Positions 24,285 through 31,682 of a DNA stretch of 64,000 nucleotides are shown here, one piece after another. The position numbers and the translations under genes are program-made. The DNA is taken from positions 186,001-250,000 of the forward strand of contig NZ_JAASRW010000009.1 of NCBI RefSeq assembly GCF_011761355.1, in the 5' to 3' direction. Within the stretch, counting starts at the first letter, position 1; the number at the start of each line of letters is the position of its first letter. The DNA is from Paenibacillus lupini. Lineage in GTDB: Bacteria; Bacillota; Bacilli; Paenibacillales; Paenibacillaceae. The notes beneath the pieces were generated by a model. The model ran no database searches. It was not told the DNA's origin and was given only the letters and a program-made list of their open reading frames with translations.

Positions 24285-25025
24285 ATGGCCATTGAAGTAT
24301 TCAACCGATATGAAAGTAAGTATTTGATGGACACTCAATCGTTTCACGAGATTTATAACCGATTGCTTCAATATATGGAGCTCGATGAATACAACAAGAA
24401 CGATCAATTCTACTCCATAAGCAATCTATACTTCGATACCGATCAGCATTCGATTATAAGAAACAGCTTGTCGAAGCCAAAGTATCGGGAGAAGCTCAGA
24501 CTCAGAGCTTACGGCGTGCCAAAGTCGGATGCCAAGGTGTATCTGGAGCTGAAGAAGAAAGTATTCGGCATCGTCAACAAACGGAGAACAGGACTTAAGC
24601 TGGAAGAGGCCTATGAGTTCGTACGCACTGGAGTCGAGCCTGAGCTTGCACCATACATGAACAAGCAGGTCATTCAGGAGATCAAATACTTCCTTGGCCG
24701 CTATAAGCTTGAGCCAGCGGTGTATCTCACTTACGACCGGATTGCGATGTTTTGCAAAAACAACCGGGATTTGAGGATTACCTTCGATACGAATATCCGG
24801 TCGAGAAGGTATGATCTCAAGCTGGAGGCTGGTGACCATGGAGACTTGATCATGGCACAGGGTCAATGGCTGATGGAAGTAAAAGCCGAGAAGACCGTTC
24901 CGGTCTGGCTGGCCCAGCTGCTGTCTGAGCTTGGGATGTTCCGGACAGGCTTCTCGAAATACGGCAATGAATACCGAATGAACATAAGAAATGAAGAACG
25001 AATAAAGGAGCGCCTCTTATTATGA
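24285..25025 (+). CDS. VTC-domain polyphosphate polymerase-like protein
   Basis: Protein of 246 aa consisting of one VTC (CYTH-type tunnel) domain, the catalytic fold of polyphosphate polymerase Vtc4. Conserved tunnel motifs: N-R-Y-E-S-K-Y near the start, LYFDTD (about 48), KLRLRAYG (about 70), YLELKKKVFG (about 87), M-E-V-K-A-E-K (about 205) and F-S-K-Y-G-N-E-Y (about 226). No signal peptide or membrane helix, so the active site faces the cytoplasm. Bacterial VTC proteins often pair with DUF4956 membrane proteins and CotH or carbohydrate-binding proteins, as here. Polymerase activity is inferred from the family. Confidence 0.88.
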   Translation: MAIEVFNRYESKYLMDTQSFHEIYNRLLQYMELDEYNKNDQFYSISNLYFDTDQHSIIRNSLSKPKYREKLRLRAYGVPKSDAKVYLELKKKVFGIVNKRRTGLKLEEAYEFVRTGVEPELAPYMNKQVIQEIKYFLGRYKLEPAVYLTYDRIAMFCKNNRDLRITFDTNIRSRRYDLKLEAGDHGDLIMAQGQWLMEVKAEKTVPVWLAQLLSELGMFRTGFSKYGNEYRMNIRNEERIKERLLL

Positions 25026-25702
25026 TCGATTCACTCTTTTCAAGCACCGCAACCGTAACCGAATTATCGTTTAGTGATGCTATACTTACGCTTTTATTAT
25101 CTTTTGCACTTGGTGCGATGATCAGCTTTACGTATATGAAAACACAAACCGTCTATACCCAAAGCTTTGCCTTAACCATGATTGTTCTCCCAACGATCGT
25201 TGCGATTATCATTCTGTTAATCGGCAGCAATATTGCTCGAGCATTCAGCTTGGCGGGTGCCTTCTCGATTATCCGGTTCCGAAGTGCGCCTGGAGATCCG
25301 AAGGACATTGCTTTCGTCCTGTTCACAATGGCAGCTGGCCTCGCCTGCGGCGTTGGAGCTTACGGATATGCGGTTCTGTTCACAATCATTCTCTGTCTCT
25401 TGATGTTCCTGCTTAAAGCAGTGAAGTTCGGATCCAAATCCTCAACACAGAAGCTGCTCAAAGTAACGATTCCGGAAAACCTCAGCTACGAAGAAGCATT
25501 TGCCGAAGTGTTTAACATCTTTAACGTGCAGTATGAGCTTAGAAAAGTTAGAACCACCGAGCTGGGCAGCTTGTACGAGCTTGTCTATGCTGTCACTCTT
25601 GACCCTTCTACGAATCAGAAGGAATTGCTTGATGCGATAAGATGCAGAAACGGAAATCTCGATATTTCCTTAACGATGACCCCTACGGTAGTAGAAGCTT
25701 AG
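25022..25702 (+). CDS. DUF4956 membrane protein
   Basis: Integral membrane protein of 226 aa. Four hydrophobic helices occupy the first about 150 residues, including the conserved AFSLAGAFSIIRFRSAPGDPKD segment (about residues 80-101), followed by a soluble alpha/beta C-terminal domain. Its start overlaps the VTC stop (ATGA), indicating translational coupling. Family function is unknown; the fixed pairing with VTC suggests a membrane partner for polyphosphate synthesis or export. Confidence 0.87.
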   Translation: MIDSLFSSTATVTELSFSDAILTLLLSFALGAMISFTYMKTQTVYTQSFALTMIVLPTIVAIIILLIGSNIARAFSLAGAFSIIRFRSAPGDPKDIAFVLFTMAAGLACGVGAYGYAVLFTIILCLLMFLLKAVKFGSKSSTQKLLKVTIPENLSYEEAFAEVFNIFNVQYELRKVRTTELGSLYELVYAVTLDPSTNQKELLDAIRCRNGNLDISLTMTPTVVEA

Positions 25703-25732
25703 ATCCTACCAACAATAGAGAGGAAGAAAACC

Positions 25733-27562
25733 ATGAATAATAAGAAAAGAATAAGCAAACTTGCTTTCATTTTATTATGCGCGGCAGCACTGTCGGCATG
25801 CAACAACAATTCGAATGCAGCAACCAATACAACTGGCAGTACAGGTACGACGAATACAAGTGAAACTGCGGCGGCTGTTCAAACCGCAAGCTTCGAACTT
25901 GATGATTCCGTTGAATATGACGAGGATGACGCTTATACGGATTGGAGTACAGCCGATCTAACGACAATTTCGCTGAGCGGCACCAGTGCAACGGTCGAAG
26001 GCTCGGGAGCTGAAGTGAAGGACGGTATCGTTACGATTACGGCAGCCGGAACCTATGTGGCCAGCGGCAAGCTGGATGAAGGCCAGATCGTAGTTGATGT
26101 AGCAGATAAAGGAACAGTACGACTTGTCTTGAATGGAGCGGAGATTCATTACAGCAAAAGCTCGCCAATCTATGTAGAAGAAGCGGGCAAGCTGATTCTG
26201 TCCTTACCTGAAGGCACGAACAATGTTGTAACTGACGGAGATACTTATGTGTTCCCTGATGATTCGACAGATGAGCCGAATGCAGCTATTTTCAGCAAAG
26301 ATGATATGACGATTAACGGTACCGGCAAGCTGACCGTAGAAGGCAACTACAATAACGGGATCGCTAGTAAAGATAAGTTGAAAATTACCGGCGGTACATT
26401 CGATATTCAAGCTGCAGATGATGCGGTTATGGGACGTGATCTGGTTGCTGTGAAGGACGGATCGTTTATGCTGGATGCAGCTGGTCATGGCATCAAGACA
26501 ACGAATGATACCGAAGGGGAAGAAGGTATTATTGTGCTGCAAGGCGGCACTTATAACATGAAGTCTGGTGAGGATGCACTGCACAGCACGGGCGGCTTGT
26601 CCATCTCGGCTGGTGACTTTACTATCGCAGCGGGTGATGATGGCATTCATGCAGAAACGGCGATGCTGATCGCAGGTGGTACGATTGATATTACGCAAAG
26701 TAATGAAGGCATCGAAGCGACAGATATTACAATTGCAGGTGGAGACATTAAAGTCGTATCAAGCGATGACGGTGTAAATGCAGCGACTGGTGTTGATGGC
26801 TCTGGAGGAGAAGGAGCGGCTCCAGGCGGCGGAAGCGGCGGAGGTCAGGAAGCTGGCTCGGCATCTCAAGGTCTGCTGACCATTAGCGGCGGTACTTTAG
26901 CGGTCGATGCAACTGGCGACGGATTAGATGCGAATGGTTCGATTGTGATGTCAGGCGGATCAGTCTTTGTAAACGGCCCGACGGAAAATGGCAACGGCTC
27001 ACTTGATTACGACGGTACCTTCAATATGACGGGTGGCACTCTTGTAGCAGCGGGAAGCTCCGGTATGGTACAAGCAGCATCGGACAGCTCGACACAAGCT
27101 GGCGTTCTAATGACGTTCCCGCAGACGCAGCAAGGTGGAACACTGGTTCATCTGGAAGATGAGTCGGGTAAATCGATTGCGACATTTGCTCCAACGAAGA
27201 GCTACCAAGCGGTCTATATCAGCACACCGGATTTGGCAAAAGGCACCGCGTACACGCTGTATTCTGGTGGTCAATCGACGGGAACAGCAACAAATGGTCT
27301 TTATGCAGATGGTGAATACAGTGGAGGAACGAAGGTCGTATCTTTCACAGCAGAATCGCTTATCACTTGGGTGAATGAATCCGGTGTAACAGAAGCGCAA
27401 AGCGGCTTCGGCGGCGGAATGGGTGGCGGCCGTGGAGGCCATGGCATGGGCGGCGGAGGTGGTCGTGGAATGGACGGCACTATGCCGGATGGAGCAGCGC
27501 CTCCAGACGGCGCCGCACCACCGGAAGCATCAGCAGATGCTGACTCTACAACAACACAATAA
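25733..27562 (+). CDS. Secreted beta-helix lipoprotein, Cthe_2159-type carbohydrate-binding
   Basis: Exported lipoprotein of 609 aa: signal peptide with lipobox L-S-A-C (Cys23) and an Asn/Thr/Ser-rich tether. A long right-handed beta-helix follows, built of repeated G-G-T/D-I-x-I and G-D-D-G-I-H-A/N-A coils (about 140-400), as in the calcium- and acidic-polysaccharide-binding Cthe_2159 family. The C-terminus is Gly/His/Met/Arg-rich (about 557-585) and then Pro/Ala/Ser-rich. It may bind polyphosphate, acidic glycans or metals at the cell surface; that is inference. Third gene of the VTC operon. Confidence 0.87.
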   Translation: MNNKKRISKLAFILLCAAALSACNNNSNAATNTTGSTGTTNTSETAAAVQTASFELDDSVEYDEDDAYTDWSTADLTTISLSGTSATVEGSGAEVKDGIVTITAAGTYVASGKLDEGQIVVDVADKGTVRLVLNGAEIHYSKSSPIYVEEAGKLILSLPEGTNNVVTDGDTYVFPDDSTDEPNAAIFSKDDMTINGTGKLTVEGNYNNGIASKDKLKITGGTFDIQAADDAVMGRDLVAVKDGSFMLDAAGHGIKTTNDTEGEEGIIVLQGGTYNMKSGEDALHSTGGLSISAGDFTIAAGDDGIHAETAMLIAGGTIDITQSNEGIEATDITIAGGDIKVVSSDDGVNAATGVDGSGGEGAAPGGGSGGGQEAGSASQGLLTISGGTLAVDATGDGLDANGSIVMSGGSVFVNGPTENGNGSLDYDGTFNMTGGTLVAAGSSGMVQAASDSSTQAGVLMTFPQTQQGGTLVHLEDESGKSIATFAPTKSYQAVYISTPDLAKGTAYTLYSGGQSTGTATNGLYADGEYSGGTKVVSFTAESLITWVNESGVTEAQSGFGGGMGGGRGGHGMGGGGGRGMDGTMPDGAAPPDGAAPPEASADADSTTTQ

Positions 27563-27564
27563 GC

Positions 27565-27644
27565 AAGAAAGAGGCGTCCAAGTGGCAATGTCATTAAGCT
27601 AACTCTTAACTTAATGACATTGTCCAAATGGACGCCTCTTTCTT
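27565..27644 (+). terminator. Very long hairpin terminator after the VTC operon
   Basis: Outer arms AAGAAAGAGGCGTCCA (27565-27580) and TGGACGCCTCTTTCTT (27629-27644) are perfect. Inner arms CAATGTCATTAAG (27586-27598) and CTTAATGACATTG (27610-27622) are also perfect. The result is an approximately 80-nt cruciform-like terminator. Confidence 0.9.
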
Positions 27645-27764
27645 ATTTAGATGACTGCTTAGATGCTGATTTATATTTCACTGATCTGGTTTCTTATTGA
27701 TTTTGCCGGCTTAATTTGGGATAACTAAGAGAAGAGCTTGATTTGATAAGCAGGGAGACGACAT

Positions 27765-28409
27765 ATGTACAACACATTTGATATAGCCGATTCTTCATTT
27801 GGGGAGTCTTTGCCTCAGCAAATATACCGACATATTTTGAAGAAAATTATTGCTCGTGAGCTGAATGCGGGAGATAAGATCGTTGAAGAGGAAATTGCCA
27901 AAGAGCTGAATACGAGCCGGGCGCCTGTACGGGAGGCGCTTTATTTACTGCAGGTCGAAGGTATTGTGGAGCGGCTTCCGAGACGTGGCACAATTGTGAA
28001 GCCTTTCACCCAGCAGGAGATCGTTGATTATAACACCTTAATGGCAGAGCTCCTTCGTGTAGCGGTCCAATATGGGCAGCACAGATGGACGCTGGAATAT
28101 AAGGACATGCTAATGACATTTGCAGCAGATGCTGATGCGGCATGCGAGCAGGGCGATGTTCGGGATTATGAGCGAAAAGCAGAGCGTCTGCTGAGGCATG
28201 TTGTATTTGTAGCGGATAACATGGCACTTGCGAAGTTCTATGAGAAAGCTAGTCTCATTCTGAACGTGTTTGTTGAAGTAAGATGGAGTGAGAGCAAGAT
28301 CAAGGAATTCCACAAGCCTTTTCAAGTATTTGCTTCATCCATTCTGGCTTCGGAATATGATAAAGCGCAAGCAGCCATTTATGAGTTTCTAATGGTAGGG
28401 ATTAAATAA
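27765..28409 (+). CDS. GntR-family (FadR/FCD-like) regulator
   Basis: Regulator of 214 aa. The GntR winged helix spans about residues 17-78 (Q-I-Y-R-H-I-L-K-K-I, then EEEIAKELNTSRAPVREAL and PRRGTIV). A helical C-terminal domain of FCD-like length follows, though its usual metal-binding His set is hard to see. RBS GGGAG. A GntR-type palindrome (TTGTCGACAATCGACAA) sits 43 nt after its stop, in front of the SDR gene, so the SDR/dehydrogenase genes are the probable targets. Confidence 0.87.
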   Translation: MYNTFDIADSSFGESLPQQIYRHILKKIIARELNAGDKIVEEEIAKELNTSRAPVREALYLLQVEGIVERLPRRGTIVKPFTQQEIVDYNTLMAELLRVAVQYGQHRWTLEYKDMLMTFAADADAACEQGDVRDYERKAERLLRHVVFVADNMALAKFYEKASLILNVFVEVRWSESKIKEFHKPFQVFASSILASEYDKAQAAIYEFLMVGIK

Positions 28410-28450
28410 AAAACGGGAATTGGTGTTAATGGAAGAGCTTTTTAGGATAA

Positions 28451-28468
28451 ATTGTCGACAATCGACAA
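28451..28468. promoter_or_regulatory. GntR-type operator upstream of the SDR gene
   Basis: ATTGTCGACAAT (28451-28462) is a perfect 12-bp palindrome, overlapping TTGTCG-acaat-CGACAA (28452-28468). TTGTnnACAA-like dyads are typical for FadR/FCD-subfamily GntR proteins. The rest of 28410-28640 shows no gene. Confidence 0.65.
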
Positions 28469-28640
28469 AGTAATCTGTTAAGATAGGTTTGTAAGCAAAT
28501 TGCTTAAGCTCGTGCTTAGGAAGATTGTTGGACAAGAATTCGTCATCGATGGCGGATCAGTTCTGACCTAATAGCGGCATAATAATCGGGTTGTTTTCCT
28601 TCATACCTACACATACTTCATGACAAAGGGGAAATCCATC

Positions 28641-29396
28641 ATGGCAGAATTAACAGGCAAGGTAATTATTATTACAGGCGGAGCAAGCGGGATCGGCAAG
28701 CAAACGGCTCTTCAACTATCCGCTAAAGGGGCAGCTATTGTTGTTGCTGACTATAACCTCGATGGTGCTAAATCGGTTGTCGCAGAACTTGAAGCAGCAG
28801 GCGGCAAGGCTGCAGCATTCAAAGTGGATGTATCCAAGGGCGATGAAGTGAAGGCTCTTGTTGATTTTGCGGTAGAGACATTTGGTACATTAAACGGTAT
28901 CTTCAACAATGCGGGAATCGGGCTGGTTAAGCCATTCCTTGAAATGGATCCGGAATCTTACCACCGTGTCATTGACGTCGATCAGCACAGCGTCTACTAC
29001 GGCATGTATTATGGCGCGAAAAAAATGGTCGAGCTGAACGTACAAGGTACAATCGTAAACACAGCTTCCATCTACGGTACAGCGGCTGCGCTTGGCAGCT
29101 TCAACTATAATGCGGCGAAAGCAGCCGTCGTTATGATGTCTAAATCCGGTGCGCTGGAGCTTGCCGACTACGGTATTCGCGTTGTTGGTGTAGCTCCTGG
29201 CTTTATCGATACGCCAATCCTTGGTGATGACGAAGGTATGAAAAATGCACTCGGTGCCCTGCATATGCGTGGCAAACTTATTCAGCCTGAGAAAGTGGCA
29301 AGTGTCGTAACCTTCTTGTTTAGTGAAGGAGCTAGTGCAATTAACGGCCAAACCATCCCAGTCGACGATGGTTTCCTCAGCTTCAAAACTAAATAA
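28641..29396 (+). CDS. SDR-family oxidoreductase
   Basis: Classical short-chain dehydrogenase of 251 aa: TGGASGIG cofactor loop (about residues 13-20), NNAG (about 89), catalytic Ser in N-T-A-S-I-Y-G and Y-N-A-A-K (about 155-159), then a P-G-F-I-D-T-P loop. D-Y-N after the second strand suggests NAD preference. Start: ATG 28641 with AAAGGGGA; the ATG at 28620 precedes that RBS. It is followed by a hydroxyacyl-CoA dehydrogenase gene after a terminator. Confidence 0.92.
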   Translation: MAELTGKVIIITGGASGIGKQTALQLSAKGAAIVVADYNLDGAKSVVAELEAAGGKAAAFKVDVSKGDEVKALVDFAVETFGTLNGIFNNAGIGLVKPFLEMDPESYHRVIDVDQHSVYYGMYYGAKKMVELNVQGTIVNTASIYGTAAALGSFNYNAAKAAVVMMSKSGALELADYGIRVVGVAPGFIDTPILGDDEGMKNALGALHMRGKLIQPEKVASVVTFLFSEGASAINGQTIPVDDGFLSFKTK

Positions 29397-29406
29397 TTGC
29401 TATTAT

Positions 29407-29440
29407 GGCCGCTGCCCTTCAAGGGTAGCGGCCCTTTTTT
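29407..29440 (+). terminator. Terminator after the SDR gene
   Basis: GGCCGCTGCCC-ttcaa-GGGTAGCGGCC followed by CTTTTTT. Confidence 0.92.
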
Positions 29441-29504
29441 AACCGTATGGATTGGTCTTGTTAGGGGATTTTAAAAAAGAATGGTTAACAAAGGAGCTTA
29501 GGCA

Positions 29505-30401
29505 ATGAACTTCAAACAAATAACCGTAGCAGGCAGTGGCGTTCTGGGCAGTCAGATTGCGTTTCAGACGGCATACAAAGGGTTTCATGTAACGGTCTAC
29601 GATATCAATGACGAGGCATTAGCGAAGGCAAAAGAAAGAATGGCGGAACTCAAATCACATTATGTGGCGGACTTGCAGGCATCAGAGGCCGATCTAAAAG
29701 CAGCCTATGACCGAATTACGTACAACAGTGACCTAGCACAGGCTGTGGCTAATGCGGACCTCATTATTGAGGCGATCCCGGAAGTTGTGTCGATCAAGAC
29801 CGATTTCTATAAAAAGCTTAGTCAGTTGGCTCCAGCAAAGATGATATTTGCGACGAATTCGTCCACCCTGCTGCCAAGCCAATTTGCTGAAGCAACGGGC
29901 CGCCCGGGCCAATTCCTCGCCCTTCATTTTGCTAATGAGATCTGGAAAAATAACACTGCAGAGATTATGAAGCATCCAGGGACAGATAATCAGGTGTTCG
30001 AAGATGTAGTCGCTTTTGCTAAAGCAATTGGCATGGTGGCCCTGCCTTTGCAGAAGGAACAGCCAGGTTATATTCTTAACTCGCTGCTGGTGCCGCTGCT
30101 TGAAGCGGCTCAGCAGCTACTTGTCCGGGAAATTGCTGATGTGGAGACAATTGATAAGACGTGGATGGTCGCAACCGGCGCACCGCTTGGTCCATTCGCA
30201 ATTCTTGATGTGGTGGGCATCAATACGGCCTATAACATTGGTCTTGCGAAAGCTAAAGCGACCGGTAATGAAGAGTTCGAGAGGATAGCGGAGCTGCTGA
30301 AGTCCGAGTATATCGACAAAGGAAAGCTTGGCCGAGCAACGGGCGAAGGCTTTTACAAATATCCGGACCCGAGTTTCTTGAAGCCGGATTTTAAAAGCTG
30401 A
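29505..30401 (+). CDS. 3-hydroxyacyl-CoA dehydrogenase
   Basis: NAD-dependent dehydrogenase of 298 aa from the HAD/FadB family. Rossmann motif GSGVLGSQIA (about 11-20), Y-D-I-N for NAD ribose, E-A-I-P-E (about 90), ATNSSTLLPS and catalytic HFANEIW with the active-site His-Glu pair are visible. The C-terminal domain shows N-S-L-L-V-P-L-L-E-A-A-Q and G-E-G-F-Y-K-Y. It oxidises 3-hydroxyacyl-CoA or related hydroxy acids. RBS AAAGGAG. It follows the SDR gene but is separated from it by a terminator. Confidence 0.92.
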   Translation: MNFKQITVAGSGVLGSQIAFQTAYKGFHVTVYDINDEALAKAKERMAELKSHYVADLQASEADLKAAYDRITYNSDLAQAVANADLIIEAIPEVVSIKTDFYKKLSQLAPAKMIFATNSSTLLPSQFAEATGRPGQFLALHFANEIWKNNTAEIMKHPGTDNQVFEDVVAFAKAIGMVALPLQKEQPGYILNSLLVPLLEAAQQLLVREIADVETIDKTWMVATGAPLGPFAILDVVGINTAYNIGLAKAKATGNEEFERIAELLKSEYIDKGKLGRATGEGFYKYPDPSFLKPDFKS

Positions 30402-30441
30402 TTGCAGGGATTGCCGCCAAGATAATTGAGCAAGATAGTAA

Positions 30442-30666
30442 ATTCGGAGGCCGGCTATGGTTAAGGTCCTGAAAGGGCCTTAACGCCAGTGGTAAGCCGG
30501 GAATAGGAACCTTTAAGGTCCTTTGAGGACCTTAAAGTCAGTAAAAAAGGCAAAAAGAGGCCAGAATTCGGATGGCCGGCTATGAATAAGAGCCCCAGAG
30601 GACCTTAACTCTAGGATAAGGTCTGGAAAGGAAAGCTTTAAGGTCCTTAGGGGGCCTTAAAGTCAG
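30442..30666. repeat. Two ~100-bp direct repeats built of AAGGTCCT palindromes
   Basis: Copies at 30442-30541 and 30566-30666 both run from ATTCGGA(T)GGCCGGCTATG to CTTTAAGGTCCTT...CCTTAAAGTCAG. Copy 1 has a perfect dyad CTTTAAGGTCCT-ttg-AGGACCTTAAAG (30511-30537) and a second GTTAAGGTCCT-gaa-AGGGCCTTAAC (30460-30484). Copy 2 keeps the same dyads with changes, some compensatory in appearance. Confidence 0.88.
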
Positions 30667-30679
30667 AAGTTGGCTTCAG

Positions 30680-30721
30680 AAAAAGGAGATGCGCCATGAT
30701 CATCATGGGCATCTCCTTTTT
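30680..30721 (+). terminator. Strong terminator hairpin
   Basis: AAAAAGGAGATGC (30680-30692) pairs with GCATCTCCTTTTT (about 30709-30721), enclosing CCATGAT/ATCATGG. It ends the hydroxyacyl-CoA dehydrogenase transcript after the repeats. Confidence 0.92.
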
Positions 30722-30797
30722 CTATTCAACTTGCTGAAGTGGCTTAGGTAGTGATCTAATTGGATATATCAGAAAAGACAAGGAAGGGTCTCCCATA

Positions 30798-31586
30798 ATG
30801 AAGGCGATAAACGTCCATTTAAGCGAGTATTCGAAGCATGAAGTGCCGTTTCATCATTATTTTGGAAATGGATTAGACAGCTATATTATCCGGCTTCAGG
30901 TGGAAGGGGTATGTGAGGCATTAGTTGATGGATACATCAGAGAAATCGTCCCAGGAGACCTGCTGCTATTCAAGCCAGGTGATATCTACGATCTGCGCAT
31001 TGGGTGGTTGGATGAGGGGGCAAACCTGTCCCTCGATTATTACGTCATTAGCGATGGTCCTGGCATGTTGGAATGGTGGGAGCAGAAGAAGCGGCCGACG
31101 CTTGCGAAGATTGCTGAGGACCGGAGGCTGAAGGCCGTCTGGCATCAGATTGTACTGGAGAAAAGAAGGCTCGACGGCGGTAATCCTAACATTATTACCT
31201 CGCTTGTCTGGTCACTGCTTATGCTGATTGACCGGGCAATTGAAGAGGTTCCGGATAACCAGTCGCCGCTTGCTTATCATGCCCTTCGCATGAGGCAATT
31301 TATTGAGGAGCATGCTTCGGAGGCGTTGACGCTCCAGCAGGTGGCGCAGCATACCGGACTCAGCATCTCGCGGGCGGTGCATCTGTTCAAGGCGCATTTT
31401 GGCGTGTCGATTATCGGTTACGCCCAGCAGCTTCGGTTAAGCCGCGCCATCAATTTGCTTAATCACAGCGCTTTATCGCTGGAGCAGATTGCCGCCGAGA
31501 CCGGGCTTGGCAGCTACGCTTATTTCCACCGCTTGTTCCGCGAACGGTATGGTATGTCGCCGGGTGCTTATCGGAAGAAGAGATAA
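30798..31586 (+). CDS. AraC-family regulator
   Basis: Regulator of 262 aa. An N-terminal cupin-like sensing domain (about 1-110, with P-F-H-H-Y-F and P-G-D-L-L-L-F-K-P-G-D) precedes two helix-turn-helix motifs at about 165-262: LTLQQVAQHTGLSISRAVHLF and LEQIAAETGLGSYAYFHRLF, ending M-S-P-G-A-Y-R. The RBS is AGGAAGG. Cupin ligand unknown; such proteins usually control sugar-use genes, but none is adjacent. Confidence 0.9.
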   Translation: MKAINVHLSEYSKHEVPFHHYFGNGLDSYIIRLQVEGVCEALVDGYIREIVPGDLLLFKPGDIYDLRIGWLDEGANLSLDYYVISDGPGMLEWWEQKKRPTLAKIAEDRRLKAVWHQIVLEKRRLDGGNPNIITSLVWSLLMLIDRAIEEVPDNQSPLAYHALRMRQFIEEHASEALTLQQVAQHTGLSISRAVHLFKAHFGVSIIGYAQQLRLSRAINLLNHSALSLEQIAAETGLGSYAYFHRLFRERYGMSPGAYRKKR

Positions 31587-31682
31587 ACCTTTCAATATTG
31601 TAAGGAAAGGTAAGGTTAATCGATAGCAGCGAATTTCCCTCCTTTGTTACGATGAGTACAAATCAATTAGGAGGGCTTATTT

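Larger units (their letters stand above)
30402..30797. other. Gene-free region with duplicated palindromic repeat and terminator
   Basis: No ORF is convincing. The region consists of two ~100-bp repeat copies (30442-30541, 30566-30666) and a strong hairpin (30680-30721). Confidence 0.8.

Noticed and set aside
30442..30666. CRISPR array
   Set aside because: Only two long imperfect copies with internal palindromes, no short regular repeats or spacers, no cas genes.
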